64,000 bases of DNA from Lates calcarifer. Taxonomy: Eukaryota > Chordata > Actinopteri > Centropomidae. Location of the stretch: assembly GCF_001640805.2 (NCBI RefSeq), contig NC_066849.1:24674250-24738249 (forward strand), read 5' to 3'. Below are positions 39,901 through 52,311 of the stretch, piece after piece (positions within the stretch are counted from its first letter, which is position 1; the number at the start of each line of letters is the position of its first letter). The position numbers and the translations under genes are program-made. The notes below the pieces were generated by a model, which was given only the letters and a program-made list of their open reading frames with translations, was not told where the DNA came from and did not search any database.

Positions 39901-40678
39901 AACGTAGTATATCGAGGCATAAAAACACACACCATCTTTCATGGGCCCCTCTGGAGATGAACTTTAAGATTGTGAGTCTGCAGACAGCCTCTAAGTGTTT
40001 TCGGAGTGCCATTAAGTGACCAACAGACAGCCACGTCATAGCCACGGGCCACAGCTGTTGTACTGGACGATGGTCTGTGCAATAACAAACGTCAGGGTCT
40101 CTTGTGACAATGAGAAAAAGGGAAGCTGTGCTTATTGTAGTAATGTCAGAGAGCATATGGTTTATTACGCATCCAACTTTTTTTTCATATCAGTAGACAA
40201 CCTGTCAGACCCTGTATTTCTGCTTTCCAGTGCAATATAAATATCACCAGGGTTCCTGAAGGAAAGTAAACAACCATGATGCATTGTGGATGTCATGATG
40301 TTTGCAGCATGACCTAAGTGATAATTATCCAGCCCCAAACCCAGTGAGATATGTGTACTTGGGTCATACTCCAGCCTGTCTGCCAACCACAGAATCAGAA
40401 GTTGTCATTGTCCACATGCATCAGCATCTTAAAGCCAAGGATCAAGGATCAAACTTCTAGTTGTGTTGCACTTATTTATAATTAATAAATAGGGATTCAT
40501 CCACTTAGAAGCAACAACAGAAACTGGTTGAATTGGCCATTTTCTCCATAATGTATTCTATATTTCTGTCTAGTAAATAATGTCTGTCAGTCATCAAATG
40601 AGGATTCAAAAAGCTGTGAAATATGTTTCCTAGTGTGCAAACTTTCCTGCAGACGTGCATGTGCCAGAGAGTGTATTC

Positions 40679-40681
<3 letters not shown>

Positions 40682-40710
<29 letters not shown>
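40682..40710. repeat. (TG)n microsatellite
   Basis: Uninterrupted TG dinucleotide of about 29 nt. Confidence 0.95.
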
Positions 40711-40712
<2 letters not shown>

Positions 40713-43132
40713 ATTCACTGCCAATGAAATGGTCACACAAGTCCTCCATTAGCCAGTCATGAGGTGTGTAATTTGGGGCATTAGGCTGCAGTCAGTGATG
40801 TTGTCTCTCTTCGTTTGTCATGGAAAATGCTATTTCAGGCCATTTTCCTCTAAACTGTTGTTCAACCTCTCACTTTTTAAGGGCAAGGACAATAGTACAT
40901 ACATACGAGTATATACTGCAGTGTAGAATTAATTGTTGATTGCACTTCAAGATGTAAAAAGCGTCAACATGCTTGAAAAACAAATTAAAGTTTGTTAGTC
41001 ACAGTTAAGTTTGTCTAACTTACAAAATTCAGCCACAGTTTTTTGGATCTTCACTCTGCCCTCAGACAATAGCTTTCTGAACATCTATGTTTTGTTACTA
41101 ATAATAATATGTCAGCATGAATTTATAAACAGTACTTCCAAGGCTTCCAGAGTCAAAAATGTATTTAAATTCATGCACACACCTAATTCAAGTATGAACA
41201 ATGCAATTTAAGGATAGAGATACTGTTTCCTTTGTAAAATTTGACCATCCCCCATGAATTATTCAGGCACTCTCTGGCCAGTCAGTAACAACATGTGCTG
41301 TTCTCTCCTTACAAGGGTCATTAAAATCAGACTACTGATGTAGCAGTTTCATCCTTTAAAGGTAATTCAGCACAGAATCACATGGTAGAAGCTGCCGCTG
41401 CACTGCTCTGGCAGGAAAAGTCATGTGTTTAAAATGTACTTCACCAAAAGTAAACAGGTATTAGTAATATAATGTACTAACATTTCAAAATTCTAAATAT
41501 TTTACAGGAAAGGAATGGCTCCAGTCAGACCTGACAGTTGGCATTTTAAAGATGCATGAATTAATATTTAACAAACACATGGCTCTAACATGCTATCACC
41601 CTACTAAGTTACTGGGGCTGATGCGAAAGGAAAGTTGTTTTTTTATACATCCAGTGGACACAGAGCAGCAGCAGCATTCATTTGAAATCATATTCTGTCC
41701 ACCTGTCATAGCAGATGCTTTGTTATTGAAAGCTGGTGAAGAGCATGTGCATGACATTGTAAAACTCTTAACATACTAAATTTCACCAAAACATCCAAAG
41801 AACATCTTATGTAACACCCATAAGAGATTGTGTGTATGTTGGGGATGGTTTTTCTGTAGTGTATAGAGCATTCAGTGACCTGTGCTGTATCTCCTTGAGG
41901 GAGGACTGGCCCACCAGCACACTGAACACTTGATCCCAAAGGGTCAGTACAGAGCAGCAATGGGAAACATACAAGAGGCAACCTCCGGGCTGAAAATTGA
42001 AGCCACCATCAAAGTGCCTAAAACTGCAGTTCCTTGAATGGCCACTTGAGGCTGGCTCCAAAAGCAAGCAACCGTCCATCAGCAAGTGTAATCTAAATGT
42101 ACAGCCCCGTTTATCAAAGACAAACCCTCCCTAAACCCTCTATCAATCATACTTACCATAGCAACAACACTAGGCTTTACACTAGTCAATAGTGAAATAA
42201 GTCTAACCATGGGTTGAACTGACTACAAACAACTTAATCCTCACAGATTTTGCAGTGATATTATTGGCTTTTGTGGTAAAATAATCCAGTATTTTTCCTG
42301 AGAAATTAGATAGAGTTTGTGATGCTTATTTTATTTTATTTATTAAAGGAGCTAATTCAAAGTTTTGCTATCGCTACACAACCAATATCAGCATTAACAG
42401 CAGTTTATTTCTCTCCTTCCTTAACTCACCAAGCTCTGGAAAGCAAAACCAATGTATCGCTTCTATTTCTATCTGTGACAGGAACAGAGTCATCTGGAAG
42501 AACACACTTGAAAAGTCAAATACTTACATTTAAGTATGGTTTAAAGTCATTTATTTGCAAAGTACAAAAACACTGATTGCATATAGTATTATGACAGCAA
42601 TCCACCTGCCATGACCATCATGCTAGGACTACACATGCAGCTCCAAGTAAGTCCCAACACAGGATTTCACTCCAGTGTGAAAGTCCCATGTTTGTCATCT
42701 TATCCCTCCACCCCCACCACCTCCTAATACAGACTGTCACCCTACATACTGTGTCAACTTGAAGCCATACAACAACAGTAACAACAGGTCATAATAAGCT
42801 GCTAGCACAGAAGACCTATGAGGTCGCTCTTAACAGTGTGACTGTCTCTGAAATCCAAATGCATTATGTCATAAACCATATAAAGTGAGACTAAACACTA
42901 TCCAGGTCCAACACACACCAAAGTGGTTTTTATATATTCCCCCGAGAGCAGCAAGACCTGAAGGTGAGATGAGATAAACAGCGTCTCGGTCACGACTCTC
43001 AGGAGTCACAGTTGTTTCTCATCTTCCCCTTAACTGTGCTTTCTCTCCTGGACTTACTGCTCTCTGTTATTGATCACTGTTGATGAATCAATTGATCAGT
43101 GTGTACATGTCACAGACAGTATACAATTACAC

Positions 43133-43160
43133 GTCAAGTCAAGTCAAGTCAAGTTTATTG
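43133..43160. repeat. (TCAAG)n run at a repeat tail
   Basis: Four TCAAG units followed by 'tttattgac'. In fish, 'gtcaagtcaagtttatt' is a familiar end of short retroposons. I recognised no element body. Confidence 0.6.
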
Positions 43161-45377
43161 ACTTTCGGTTTCCATTGTCATATTTTTAACTGTGTATTAT
43201 TATATATAACTCTAATCTTATTCTAACTTTATTGATTGTAAACCAATGTGCCGCCTCATCCTCCACTGTAGCATTACCTCAGACTTGTAAACAACATACT
43301 TACCTCTGCCTGTTTTTGGTCTGACGTTGCGTTGTACTGTAGCACCACCTTGTGTCTACGACTAGCTACACTACATCCCTGAGAACTCTCAGTATTTCTA
43401 AGAATTGAACAGACCTCTTGGTCTTATCTTTATGTACCTTTATGTGCTCTTTGTCCTTTTAAAACCTTTATTTGACCAGGGCAGTACAAGTACCCCAGAA
43501 CTGTCCCCAAGCACAGTCTGTAATATAAATATTCTTGCTTTTCATTAAAGATATTTCACTCTGGTCCACTCTAAAGCCACCACTTAAGTCACCAGATCAA
43601 CCAACAGTCACTAGTGTTCCTAAAAACGAACCCTAATCCTATACTCAACCCTACGCTAACTTGTGCAGGGTAGAGGTGCCTCCTTTACATTTTCACCCCA
43701 CACAAAGTCGCTGCACAAATTCAGTGTGCTCAGTGTTTGTATTATCAGAATCTGCTACCACGTCATGTTAACAATTTGTACATATGTGCTTTCCTTTATT
43801 CTTGAAAGCGTGAAATTTTAAGTCTGCAGCCCCCACAGTGCCCTCTTCTTTAGTCTGAAATGTTTGCTGACTTCCAGGGATGGTCTGTGTCAATGCCCTC
43901 TAAGTCATTCCTGTGCCCACTAGTTTCACCCACGACAAATCCCACAAATAAATAAATAAAAAAAACACACAGAACACCTATTGATGCAACTCCATTCACC
44001 AATGCAATCACGGTGACAAATGTTTTTCCACCATGAATTAAACATCTTTTGACAAAGCAAATATGTGGAGATCTTAGCTCTGAATGGCCAAATACTGCAC
44101 GGCAACTTTCACCTCCACTGACATCGATTTTCATGTTGTGAGGTTTTTCATACTACAGAATTACTCCAGTTCCAGATATCACTTAACCCTCCCTGAAAAC
44201 TGAAAATGTTTGCAAATTTCATAAATATTATTTTCATAAATATTTAAATTTGTACATTTTAAAAGAGCACTTTTGGCACACAGCATTTTCTTGCATAAGC
44301 TCAAATATTTTGATTTCTGCTTCCAGCTTGAATTAGAGATGTCATTTTTTCTCTGTTTATCTCTGAAAGAAAATAAAATCTCTACAAAAAACTGAAATAA
44401 AGTAACTTATGGTTTATTATGAAGTTCAGGAACAAATGTCTGCATATAAGGTGCTAGTTTTAGTTGTTTAGCCTTAACTCTCATGTTTTTCAAATGTATT
44501 TCACTCATTAGCTAACATAACAAAAATCATTTTTGTGATACTCTCCAGTTGTAATCAAGGTCATGATGCAGAAACAAAATGCTCACATTATACTGTATAA
44601 TTTGTATTTCATGAGACACACATACAGTATAACCTCCATCTGTTCTGCTGGAGAATCTGTGCCTTGCCATCCCTTTGAAGCACTTTATTCAGATTAGTTA
44701 TGGATGAGCAATCATTTCCCAATCATTCTTATGCAAGTGTACCCAATAGAAGTTGCAACATTGAAGCTGCACAAGCAATATTGATTTTTGGCCAGTGATT
44801 CCATGGATTGTGTATTTTTTATGACAAAGGTCAACATGTGTCACTGGTTGTCAGCACCTACTGCAAAAAGCAGCATGTCTTTCCCTTCTGTGCAGATCAG
44901 AGAGGACCAAAGATTTCAGAGGTGAATTTGGGTAAAAGTTCAGAAATGTGTTATCAAATACTCCGTTCATGCCCTCTGCTTAAATCTAGGGCTGTTTGAA
45001 TCTTTCGGGTCAGCCCTACTTGCACCCTATTTTATAACCACTGTCTCCAATACACTGAGGAATTTTATTGAATTAAAATGATGCTTTGAACAAATTCAAA
45101 TTTCCTGTTTAGTCATGTAACATGTCATGTAACAACCATAGCTACATGTACATTCAATCTTAAAATTCATCTTTAAACTCACAGAGATGCTGCAGTCAGT
45201 GGAAAGTCTGTGGTCACTTCCACTACATTCCTCTCTGCTTCACTCTGATATAATCATGGTGTATTTACCCCGGAGGTGTCAGTTCATTCAATGTCGACAG
45301 TGGTGACCTGATATTGCTTTGGTCAGCTGGTTGCTGGCTGGAGAGTGACAAGTATGTTTGATTGGACCTGCAAATAC

Positions 45378-45400
45378 TCTATCTATCTATCTATCTATCT
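45378..45400. repeat. (CTAT)n microsatellite
   Basis: Five to six CTAT units, about 0.5 kb upstream of the first fetuin promoter. Confidence 0.9.
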
Positions 45401-45764
45401 CACATCATTCTTTAAACTTTACATTATATCTTTTCTATGAGTGCATCTTGACAAAGCAAGTTTCCTCACCCTACCCCAGACCCTAACCAAGAATTAGGCC
45501 TGGTCCTGGATTTAACTAAAGTCAGTGCCAAGAGTGGATTGAGTGACTTCCAACTCTGTCCCTATTGATCCCAGAGAAGAGAGTCTGGCTGCAGGGCTGA
45601 TTATCTCCTGACTGATAAGCTCCATTGTGCAAGTCTTTACAGTAGCTGATTGGCTGGCAGAGAGATCAACAGATGCAGCATTCCAGGATAGGACCGTGTG
45701 TTTTGGGGGTGTGGGGGTCAATGGTTGTATTTACCTGAGGTGACATGAGAGGGCAATGATTTTG

Positions 45765-45779
45765 TGAGTGTGTGTGAGT

Positions 45780-45814
<35 letters not shown>
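45765..45814. repeat. GT/GA microsatellite in the fetuin promoter
   Basis: A short GTGTGTGAGTG segment runs into about 34 nt of GA repeat ending some 28 bp upstream of the TATA box. Length variation here could alter core promoter spacing or chromatin. Confidence 0.85.
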
Positions 45815-45841
45815 GGAGTGGGCGTGCCAACAGTAGCAGGA

Positions 45842-45849
45842 TATAAAAG
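45842..45849 (+). promoter_or_regulatory. TATA box of the first fetuin-B-like gene
   Basis: TATAAAAG, with a start expected near 45872 and therefore a 5' UTR of about 90 nt to the ATG at 45963. The 5' UTR is itself GT- and GA-rich. The strong TATA fits a highly expressed tissue-specific (liver-type) gene, by inference. Confidence 0.75.
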
Positions 45850-45962
45850 GTCACTCTATCCCTCTGTGGGCATCTCTCCTCCTCCCAGCCTGTGTGTGTT
45901 TGTGTGAGTGCGTGTTTGAGAGCGAGAGACAGGGAGAGACAGAGTCATCCCAGGCCTTCACC

Positions 45963-48900
45963 ATGAAGCACTGTGTGCTGTTGTCGCTGTTGTTGGCGTT
46001 GGGGTGTGTGCACGTCCGCGGTGCACCGGTGGAGAAGAACAACTTGGAGGAGGGGTCATGCGAAGACGCCTTTGCACAGAGTGCCGCACGACAGGCTCTC
46101 ACCAAGATCAACCAGGACCGGCAGGAGGGCTACATCTTCACTCTGCACCGCCTGTCCAATGTGCACATGAGAAAACATGTGAGTAACTCCAGTGAGCACC
46201 ACCATGACACCACCCACAAACCAACTCCTGATATTCTTAAATGCAGTATTGTTTCAGGGGGGAATTTGAATCTCTGCCCACATCTCCAGTTTGTACAGTT
46301 ATTCAAACAGAATGAAGAATGAATGATTGAAATCAAGAGAAAGGGCAATTCAATTTGATTATCAGGCTGCTTTATTTTTTTCAGTCTGGGCTAGAATCCA
46401 TACACACACAGTGACAGCATCAGAAACAATGGGACATTCTCAGTTTACCAATTACTTATTAATTATTCATGAGAACATCTGCACAGAGGACATCTTCTGT
46501 AACCCACTGATCTAAACAGTCCTGTCTGATTTGATGTCCCGTGTTTGTACACTTTGTGTATTGTATTTCTACAATTAAGCTGACAAGTAAAAGATTATTA
46601 TAGCAAATCAGTGTGAAGGCCAGAAATCTCAAAATAAGATCCAGGCTTCAGATGATAAGAGCATGTGAATTATGTTTTAGGTTTGAATTCGTTATAAGTA
46701 CATTATGAGTGTAATTACTAATCAGACATCAGACAGGGATGTTATTAATCATGTGTCAGCTGTGTAGTAGAAGACACATTGGTTTTGATTGTGTGGGAGA
46801 TAAAAAGACACCAAGGATTACTTGAAGGGTAACAGTTGTCATGGAAACATCCGTACATTTATCATGAGTCATTTGAACAATCACACATTTTCCCACCCAG
46901 TGGAAAATCATTTCCTTTAGGATGTTACTGTGATTATCGCTCCATAAATTCATAATGTGTGTATATTCTGTGTGTGTGTGTGTCACAGGGAGAGAATAGC
47001 GTGGTGTTCTACCTGACTCTGGATGTGGTGGAGACCAACTGCAGCGTTCTCAGCAAGAAGGACTGGAAGACCTGTGAGGCTCGGCCTGAAGAGGACGTGC
47101 CGGTTAGAAAACACACACTCACGTTTGCATGCACACATACTCATAAACATTTGTATGCAAGAGTTCCCATTCATTTATCCTTTTTTATTGCAGGTATATG
47201 GACAGTGCAAAGTTGCCATCTACATCAGTAAGATGAACAGAGTGGTGCGTCTCTACAAATACAACTGTGTTATCAGACCAGGTAAAAAACAACAACAACA
47301 ACAGGAGGAAATACAAGAGGCTTGACTTATTTGACTCTTGCTTTCAAAATTAGACAGTCAGGACAGATTCTGCTTATTTTTGATTAAAAAAAATATGATA
47401 TCTAAGATTCAATACTTGGTTAAAAGAGACTAAGATGTTGTGCAGTCCAAAACAATCTTGTGCTTTATGCACATTCTCTATTTCTCTGCTTAGTTCCTGT
47501 AGGTAGGGTGACTAGCCGTTGTCCTGACTGTCCAGTTCCTATCGAGAGGGGCGACGCTGAGGTTCAGAAGACTGTGTCCCTCTCCATGAAGAAGTTTAAC
47601 AGTGACAGCGGGCTGGCCAATCATTTTGCTGTGCTCAATGTCACCCGTGCCACAGCCGGGGTAAGTTTTCCACATGTCCAACGTTTGCTACAGATTGTTA
47701 GGATAATACCTGAGCGCTTTTTCCAAACCATGTGGAGATATGAAATCAGCATTGTTTCTGTCCCACAAACATACACACAAGAAGTTGTTGAATTACTGAG
47801 CAACCCAAAATGCAGAAGGTCCACACTACACTGAGAACATAAAGTTGTACTAAAAAAATAGATATTTCCCCTAAATTTGTTTTGAATATCAAAAAATAGT
47901 TTGTTCCTGCAGTCATCTTGGATGTGTTTCAGTTATGGATTAAAATCTAATAAATTTCCAGCATTAAATTAGCATCAAATCGTCCACCACAGAAACTCTC
48001 AGACCACTCCTGCAGAAAAATCCACCTCAGTATTTCATCCAAATGCTCACTATATAATTAATGGTAATATTTTTACCCCTTTGAACTTCCATCTTAGGTG
48101 CTTCCACCTCCTGCTCTTCCATTGGTCAAAGGCTCTTTAACTCGCCCTCTTGCTATCAGACCAAAGTTATGATATTGTTGTATTGTTATGCTTATTTCTT
48201 TATTAAGAGTTTGCTTTCTTTCGTTCTTTCTTCATGTGTTCATCCAGATGGCTTTGGGCATGTATTATCATGTGGAGTACACCATCCAGGAGACCACCTG
48301 TGCCAAGAGTTCAGAAGCAGTGACCGCTGATAAGTGTCCGTTCATGGACTGCGAGTTTGCTGTGAGTCATGACGAATTGTTATTTCATAGTAGTTTTTTC
48401 ACATTCTTATTTTGATCAAATGGAAAATTTTAGCTTCCATAATTAGTTTTGTAGGTTGACAAAGACAGAGCAATCCTTCATGTTAAGAAGTGCTTTGGTT
48501 GATCAGTTAAACATTCAGTCTCTGTGTCTCTGTAATTGTGTGTATAATTCATCATTTGGCTTGTATTCTCCTAAAACCTTTTGAGAAAGATAATAAATGA
48601 CCCATTTTTATTATGGCTTTCCACTTTTAAGTGTATTTGAGTTTGTAATTCTGTAACAAAAAACGTTCTACTGAAACCTCCTTTTTCTGCTCATGCTGTA
48701 GCTCTGGTTGAGTATGTTTTGGATTCATATCAATTAACAAGTTTATTATTTCAGAGGATTCCTTTAAAAAAAAATGTTCCTTTCTGTCTCCTTAGCACAA
48801 GGGCTTCTGTAAGGGATCTCTTTACACCTCTCCCAGTGATGAGGACATGATCAGTGCAGAGTGTGAGATCTATGAGCCGGAGGTAACAACACTGTCACAC

Positions 48901-50065
48901 TGATTTACCTGTTTCATTCTCAGTTTTTTGAATATCATTCTGAATAAAAATCAAACATTAATTATTTTTTAGTTTTTAAACTTGCTAATTCAATTATAGC
49001 AATAATGAAATGTTATTCTATTAGAACTGTAGACATGAGACTTGAGTAACAAAAAGGTTGACCTGCTTGTGAAACTACCCTGAAAGAGTGAAGTTCAAAA
49101 AAACTGCTAGGCTTTAAGAACATGGTGACATTGCAACAATGATGTCCAATGGCAAAAAAATTTGATCATTCAAATTATCAGATAGGTTGTCTTTCTGGTG
49201 TGCAGGTTGTGATAAAAAGGACTTGACACTTGACTTCGATTTGCCCAGTGGTTTATAACCATGGATGTGGTTACCACATAACCAAAACACCTTCCACGCA
49301 TCACCAATTTTACCTTTGTGTGTTCTCCAGGCTGCAGAGAGAGAGAAGAAGTTGCACCTGCTGGGTGGAGAGACTGACCACAGCCACAACGATACACACA
49401 CACATAGTCATGACCATGACCATGCACATGCTACCGACCAGACACACTCACACGACCACGTGCACGACCACACCAAGAGCCACACTCATCATGACAAAAC
49501 CCATCAGCACGCTGATAACAGTGACCACCACCACACTCACGACCATGATGCAGGTAGTGGTCACAGGCATGCTCACGATCACTCCCATGACCACGGGCAC
49601 GGCCACAATCACGTGCACGCTCATCACGCCAAAGCACACAACCACAGCGGCGACTCACCCAACCACCACCACGACTACAAGCACGCTGATGGTGTGCACA
49701 CCCACGAACACGACCACGAGCTCGCTCTGGACCATGACCACAAGCACGGTCACCTGCACGAGCACGAGCACCACCACCATCACCACAGCCATGAGCACGA
49801 GACTACAGCCCATGACCACCCAGAGGGTGTGGTGAAGGTGCTGCCCGACGTGGACCAGCCCGTTACTCTGCCTTCCTTCCCTGATGTCCCTGCCATCGGA
49901 GTCACGCTGCCCCTGAAGCCAGACCCCGAGATCCCTGGAGAGATAGAACCCATCATCAAGGCCTTCCCCACCTCAGTCTCAGCCCAATGTGCAGCCCCAG
50001 CGCCACAAGGCACCCTGGTGGGGATACTCTTCACTGAGGACCCCATGTTCAAACCAGCTGCATAA
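45963..50065 (+). CDS. fetub: Fetuin-B-like cystatin glycoprotein with long His-rich tail
   Basis: Seven coding exons: 45963-46178, 46989-47102, 47194-47281, 47494-47660, 48248-48361, 48796-48882 and 49331-50065. They total 1521 nt, 506 aa. A signal peptide (about 1-20, cleaved near RG/APV) predicts secretion. Two type-3 cystatin domains follow (about 30-140 and 155-262), joined by CPDCP at residues 149-153. In mammalian fetuin-B this linker plugs the zinc site of astacin proteases such as ovastacin. INQDRQEGYIFTLHRL and YGQCKVAIYISKMNRV also fit fetuin-B better than AHSG. Sequons are NCS, NVT and NDT. The last exon encodes 147 residues (about 279-425) with 61 His, then a Pro-rich end. Cys33 and Cys482 could form the terminal disulfide typical of fetuins. 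Odd: 13 mature cysteines where fetuins usually have 12. Histidine-rich glycoprotein is the alternative name, but CPDCP favours fetuin-B. Confidence 0.88.
46969..46983 (+). promoter_or_regulatory. TG repeat at the exon 2 splice acceptor (first fetuin)
   Basis: A TG run ends five bases before exon 2 (starts 46989), occupying the place of a normal polypyrimidine tract. The downstream fetuin has the same arrangement before its exon 2. UG repeats in RNA bind TDP-43 and CELF proteins. Confidence 0.6.
49379..49819 (+). repeat. Histidine-codon-rich degenerate coding repeat
   Basis: 441 nt inside exon 7 dominated by alternating His codons (CAC/CAT) with Asp, Thr, Ser, Glu or Ala codons. They encode HxH and HDH patterns and one run of six His. 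By my count 61 of 147 residues are His. The bias also opens long frames in other registers, which are artefacts. Confidence 0.9.
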
Positions 50066-50094
50066 GGTGGCCCATGGAACTCAATTAGAACCTT

Positions 50095-50100
50095 AATAAA
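50095..50100 (+). terminator. Polyadenylation signal of the first fetuin gene
   Basis: AATAAA 30 nt after the stop codon, so the 3' UTR would be very short. A further AATAAA lies near 50310. Confidence 0.55.
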
Positions 50101-52311
50101 TCTTTTAAAAACTCAGACAAAGACACAGACTTTTGTGTAGTAAAGACAGGAAAACTCTGTTTGACATTTAACACATTTGCATTCAACACATTGATATGTA
50201 ATGTAACACACCTTGACTACTTCTCTGGGTCATTGTTGGGCAAAATGGTGGTTTATTATAAGCACAAACAATAACAACAACCTTTCCTGTCTCTCTGCAC
50301 TTCAATCATCTAATAAAGGCTGAGCGCTTTAAAACACACTACATGAACAACACCATCCTGGTTTTTCCCCCTATTTTCATAAAAGATAAGTAGTAATAAA
50401 AACCACAGTGTGCCCATACTCACATGGAGAAACCATCTTAACCTTAACCTTATTTCCACTGCCACTGTACAGTTGAGCCAGAAAACCTTTTCTGTCTTTG
50501 TTTATTATCTGTGCTTAATAAATAATGATCACAAATACTCAACCTGTGTTTTTTGTATTGCATCAGAATTCACAGAACAAAAGACAACCGTGCTGACTTT
50601 TTACAAATATCTAAATCCTGGAAAATATTGAGAATACACCAGGATTTAAAATGTCAAAATTTTGTGGCAAATAAGTTCATTCAAGCTGCTCCGAGGATCT
50701 GCTCGAGGCAGCTAAATTAATCCACGCGAACGCTACACGTATAAAGCTCAACTAACAAGCTAACAAGTTTCCTGACTGACCAAATTAGGAGAGAACATTA
50801 GCTCAAGAGCTTTATTTTCCCTCTTCAGTAACTCTCTTATCAACAAAATGCTGTTTAACAGTGAACAAAATAGCAGAAGAAAGTCAGCAGAACAGCAGAG
50901 AGAAAACGGAGAGAAGCTCCAAGAGCTACAGTGGCTGAGCTAATGGTTAGCTGGTAGCTAATAACAGCTAACACTGTTACTAAGCCATTGATGAGCAAAT
51001 GCCATTATGTGTTTGAATGCTGCATTACAGTTAGGATCGCTGAGTTAGTACCATTTTAATTAACCATGATGCTGTAGCAACACTTAGTAGTGAAATTCCA
51101 GTAAATTTCATATGATAATATTGTTTTAACATTTGCATGTTTCAACTAAATTTGGTGGCAATAGTATTAGATGTTAAAGAATTATGGCCTGGAAGATTTT
51201 AGCAAACCATTATTTGAAAATTGAGTGGAATATTTCCCCCCCAAAAAAGTCTATGAAGTCCTGCTAATAGACAAATAGAACATTTGAGCAAGACATAATG
51301 ATGAACTTTTGGAGCTTTCACACTGCAAACACAACAGTAACAGTTGCAGTTTAAACTACTGATCAATCATCTCCACACTATCTCTGTGGACATGTAACAT
51401 CAGTTTTTCACACTCAGCAAACAGCTCTTATCTGTGCTCCATAGCCTGTAAACACAACCCAGACAAACAATAACTCACAGCTGCAATTCACAAAAATGAC
51501 ACATTTTCTAATTTCCAGTTAAGGACTGTATCTAAGCCAAAACATGTCAAAATACAATGTACAATGTAACTTATGTACTAATAAGTGGTCGTGCATTTCT
51601 TCTCCTTGTTATGATTAGTTGAAATCACTAAATGCTTTCCAGTATATATTTTAGATTTTGCAAATCTATCTCATCTATCTATTGTGTGTTACATAAAAAA
51701 CACATTTCTAGTGTATACCAATCATACCATATACTTGTGAGCTAAATGCTTAGCCACAGTGTGCAAATTAAACAGTGGCCAAAAATACTATTTGGTCTAC
51801 GATACTTTGCCACACAAGGAGAAAAATACACCCAAAATTGAGTACTGGTTTTAGCCTGGTTGTCACAACATAAATAGTTTGGCTCCAGCATTCCTGGCAC
51901 AGTAGCGGGTTGTATTCATTGCTAGTGCAGTTAACTTTCTGAATTTGTCAGTTTCACTACATGTAACAATAATCTAAACAAAAATGAGCTATAGCCTACT
52001 GTATTTTACCTGTTTTCCAATGCACTATGACCCTTCAGTAAGTCTGAGTCAGCCAATGGCCTACAGAGCAGCAGATAGCAGCTGTTTGCTCATCCTTTGG
52101 GAGAGAGGGGAAAGTCCACCATCAGTCCAACGTGTCTGTCCAAACCCTGTCTGCAAAAACTAGGACTGCAGGTCTTGCAAAGAAGGATTTAAAGGCCAGG
52201 GCATGTGTTAGCCTAAATGTTAAACTATCTACCAGGATAGGCTTTAGCTATTCAGCTGGGTGAAATTAGGGTTTTATTGCACCCAGAGTGTGTGTTTGTG
52301 TGTATTAGAGG
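50101..52311. other. Spacer between the two fetuin genes
   Basis: No exon seen. 50640-51200 carries phrases typical of fish dispersed repeats, such as 'gttagctggtagctaat' and 'aaatttggtggcaatag'. Near the end, TTTAAAGG at about 52188-52195 is the only TATA-like element before the next start codon and is a weak promoter candidate for the second fetuin. Confidence 0.4.

Larger units (their letters stand above)
33181..45764. other. Gene desert between rgs4 and the fetuin pair
   Basis: No exon supported on either strand. The stretch holds CA/GT microsatellites (about 35790-35820 and 40682-40710), an (AAGTC)n run leading into 'aagtttatt' at 43133-43160 and a (CTAT)n run at 45378-45400. It also holds repeat fragments (36601-36640, about 38300-38500 and 39095-39150) and a non-repetitive AT-rich block at 39520-39900 that looks constrained. 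Confidence 0.5.

Noticed and set aside
45894..45962. An amino-terminal extension of the first fetuin
   Set aside because: The in-frame upstream codon is GTG in a GT-rich 5' UTR. ATG at 45963 is followed by a proper signal peptide.
49230..49835. A 201-codon open frame overlapping the His-rich exon in another register
   Set aside because: It is a Thr/Met-rich shadow created by the CAC/CAT codon bias and has no splice or family support. The antisense frames there are likewise artefacts.
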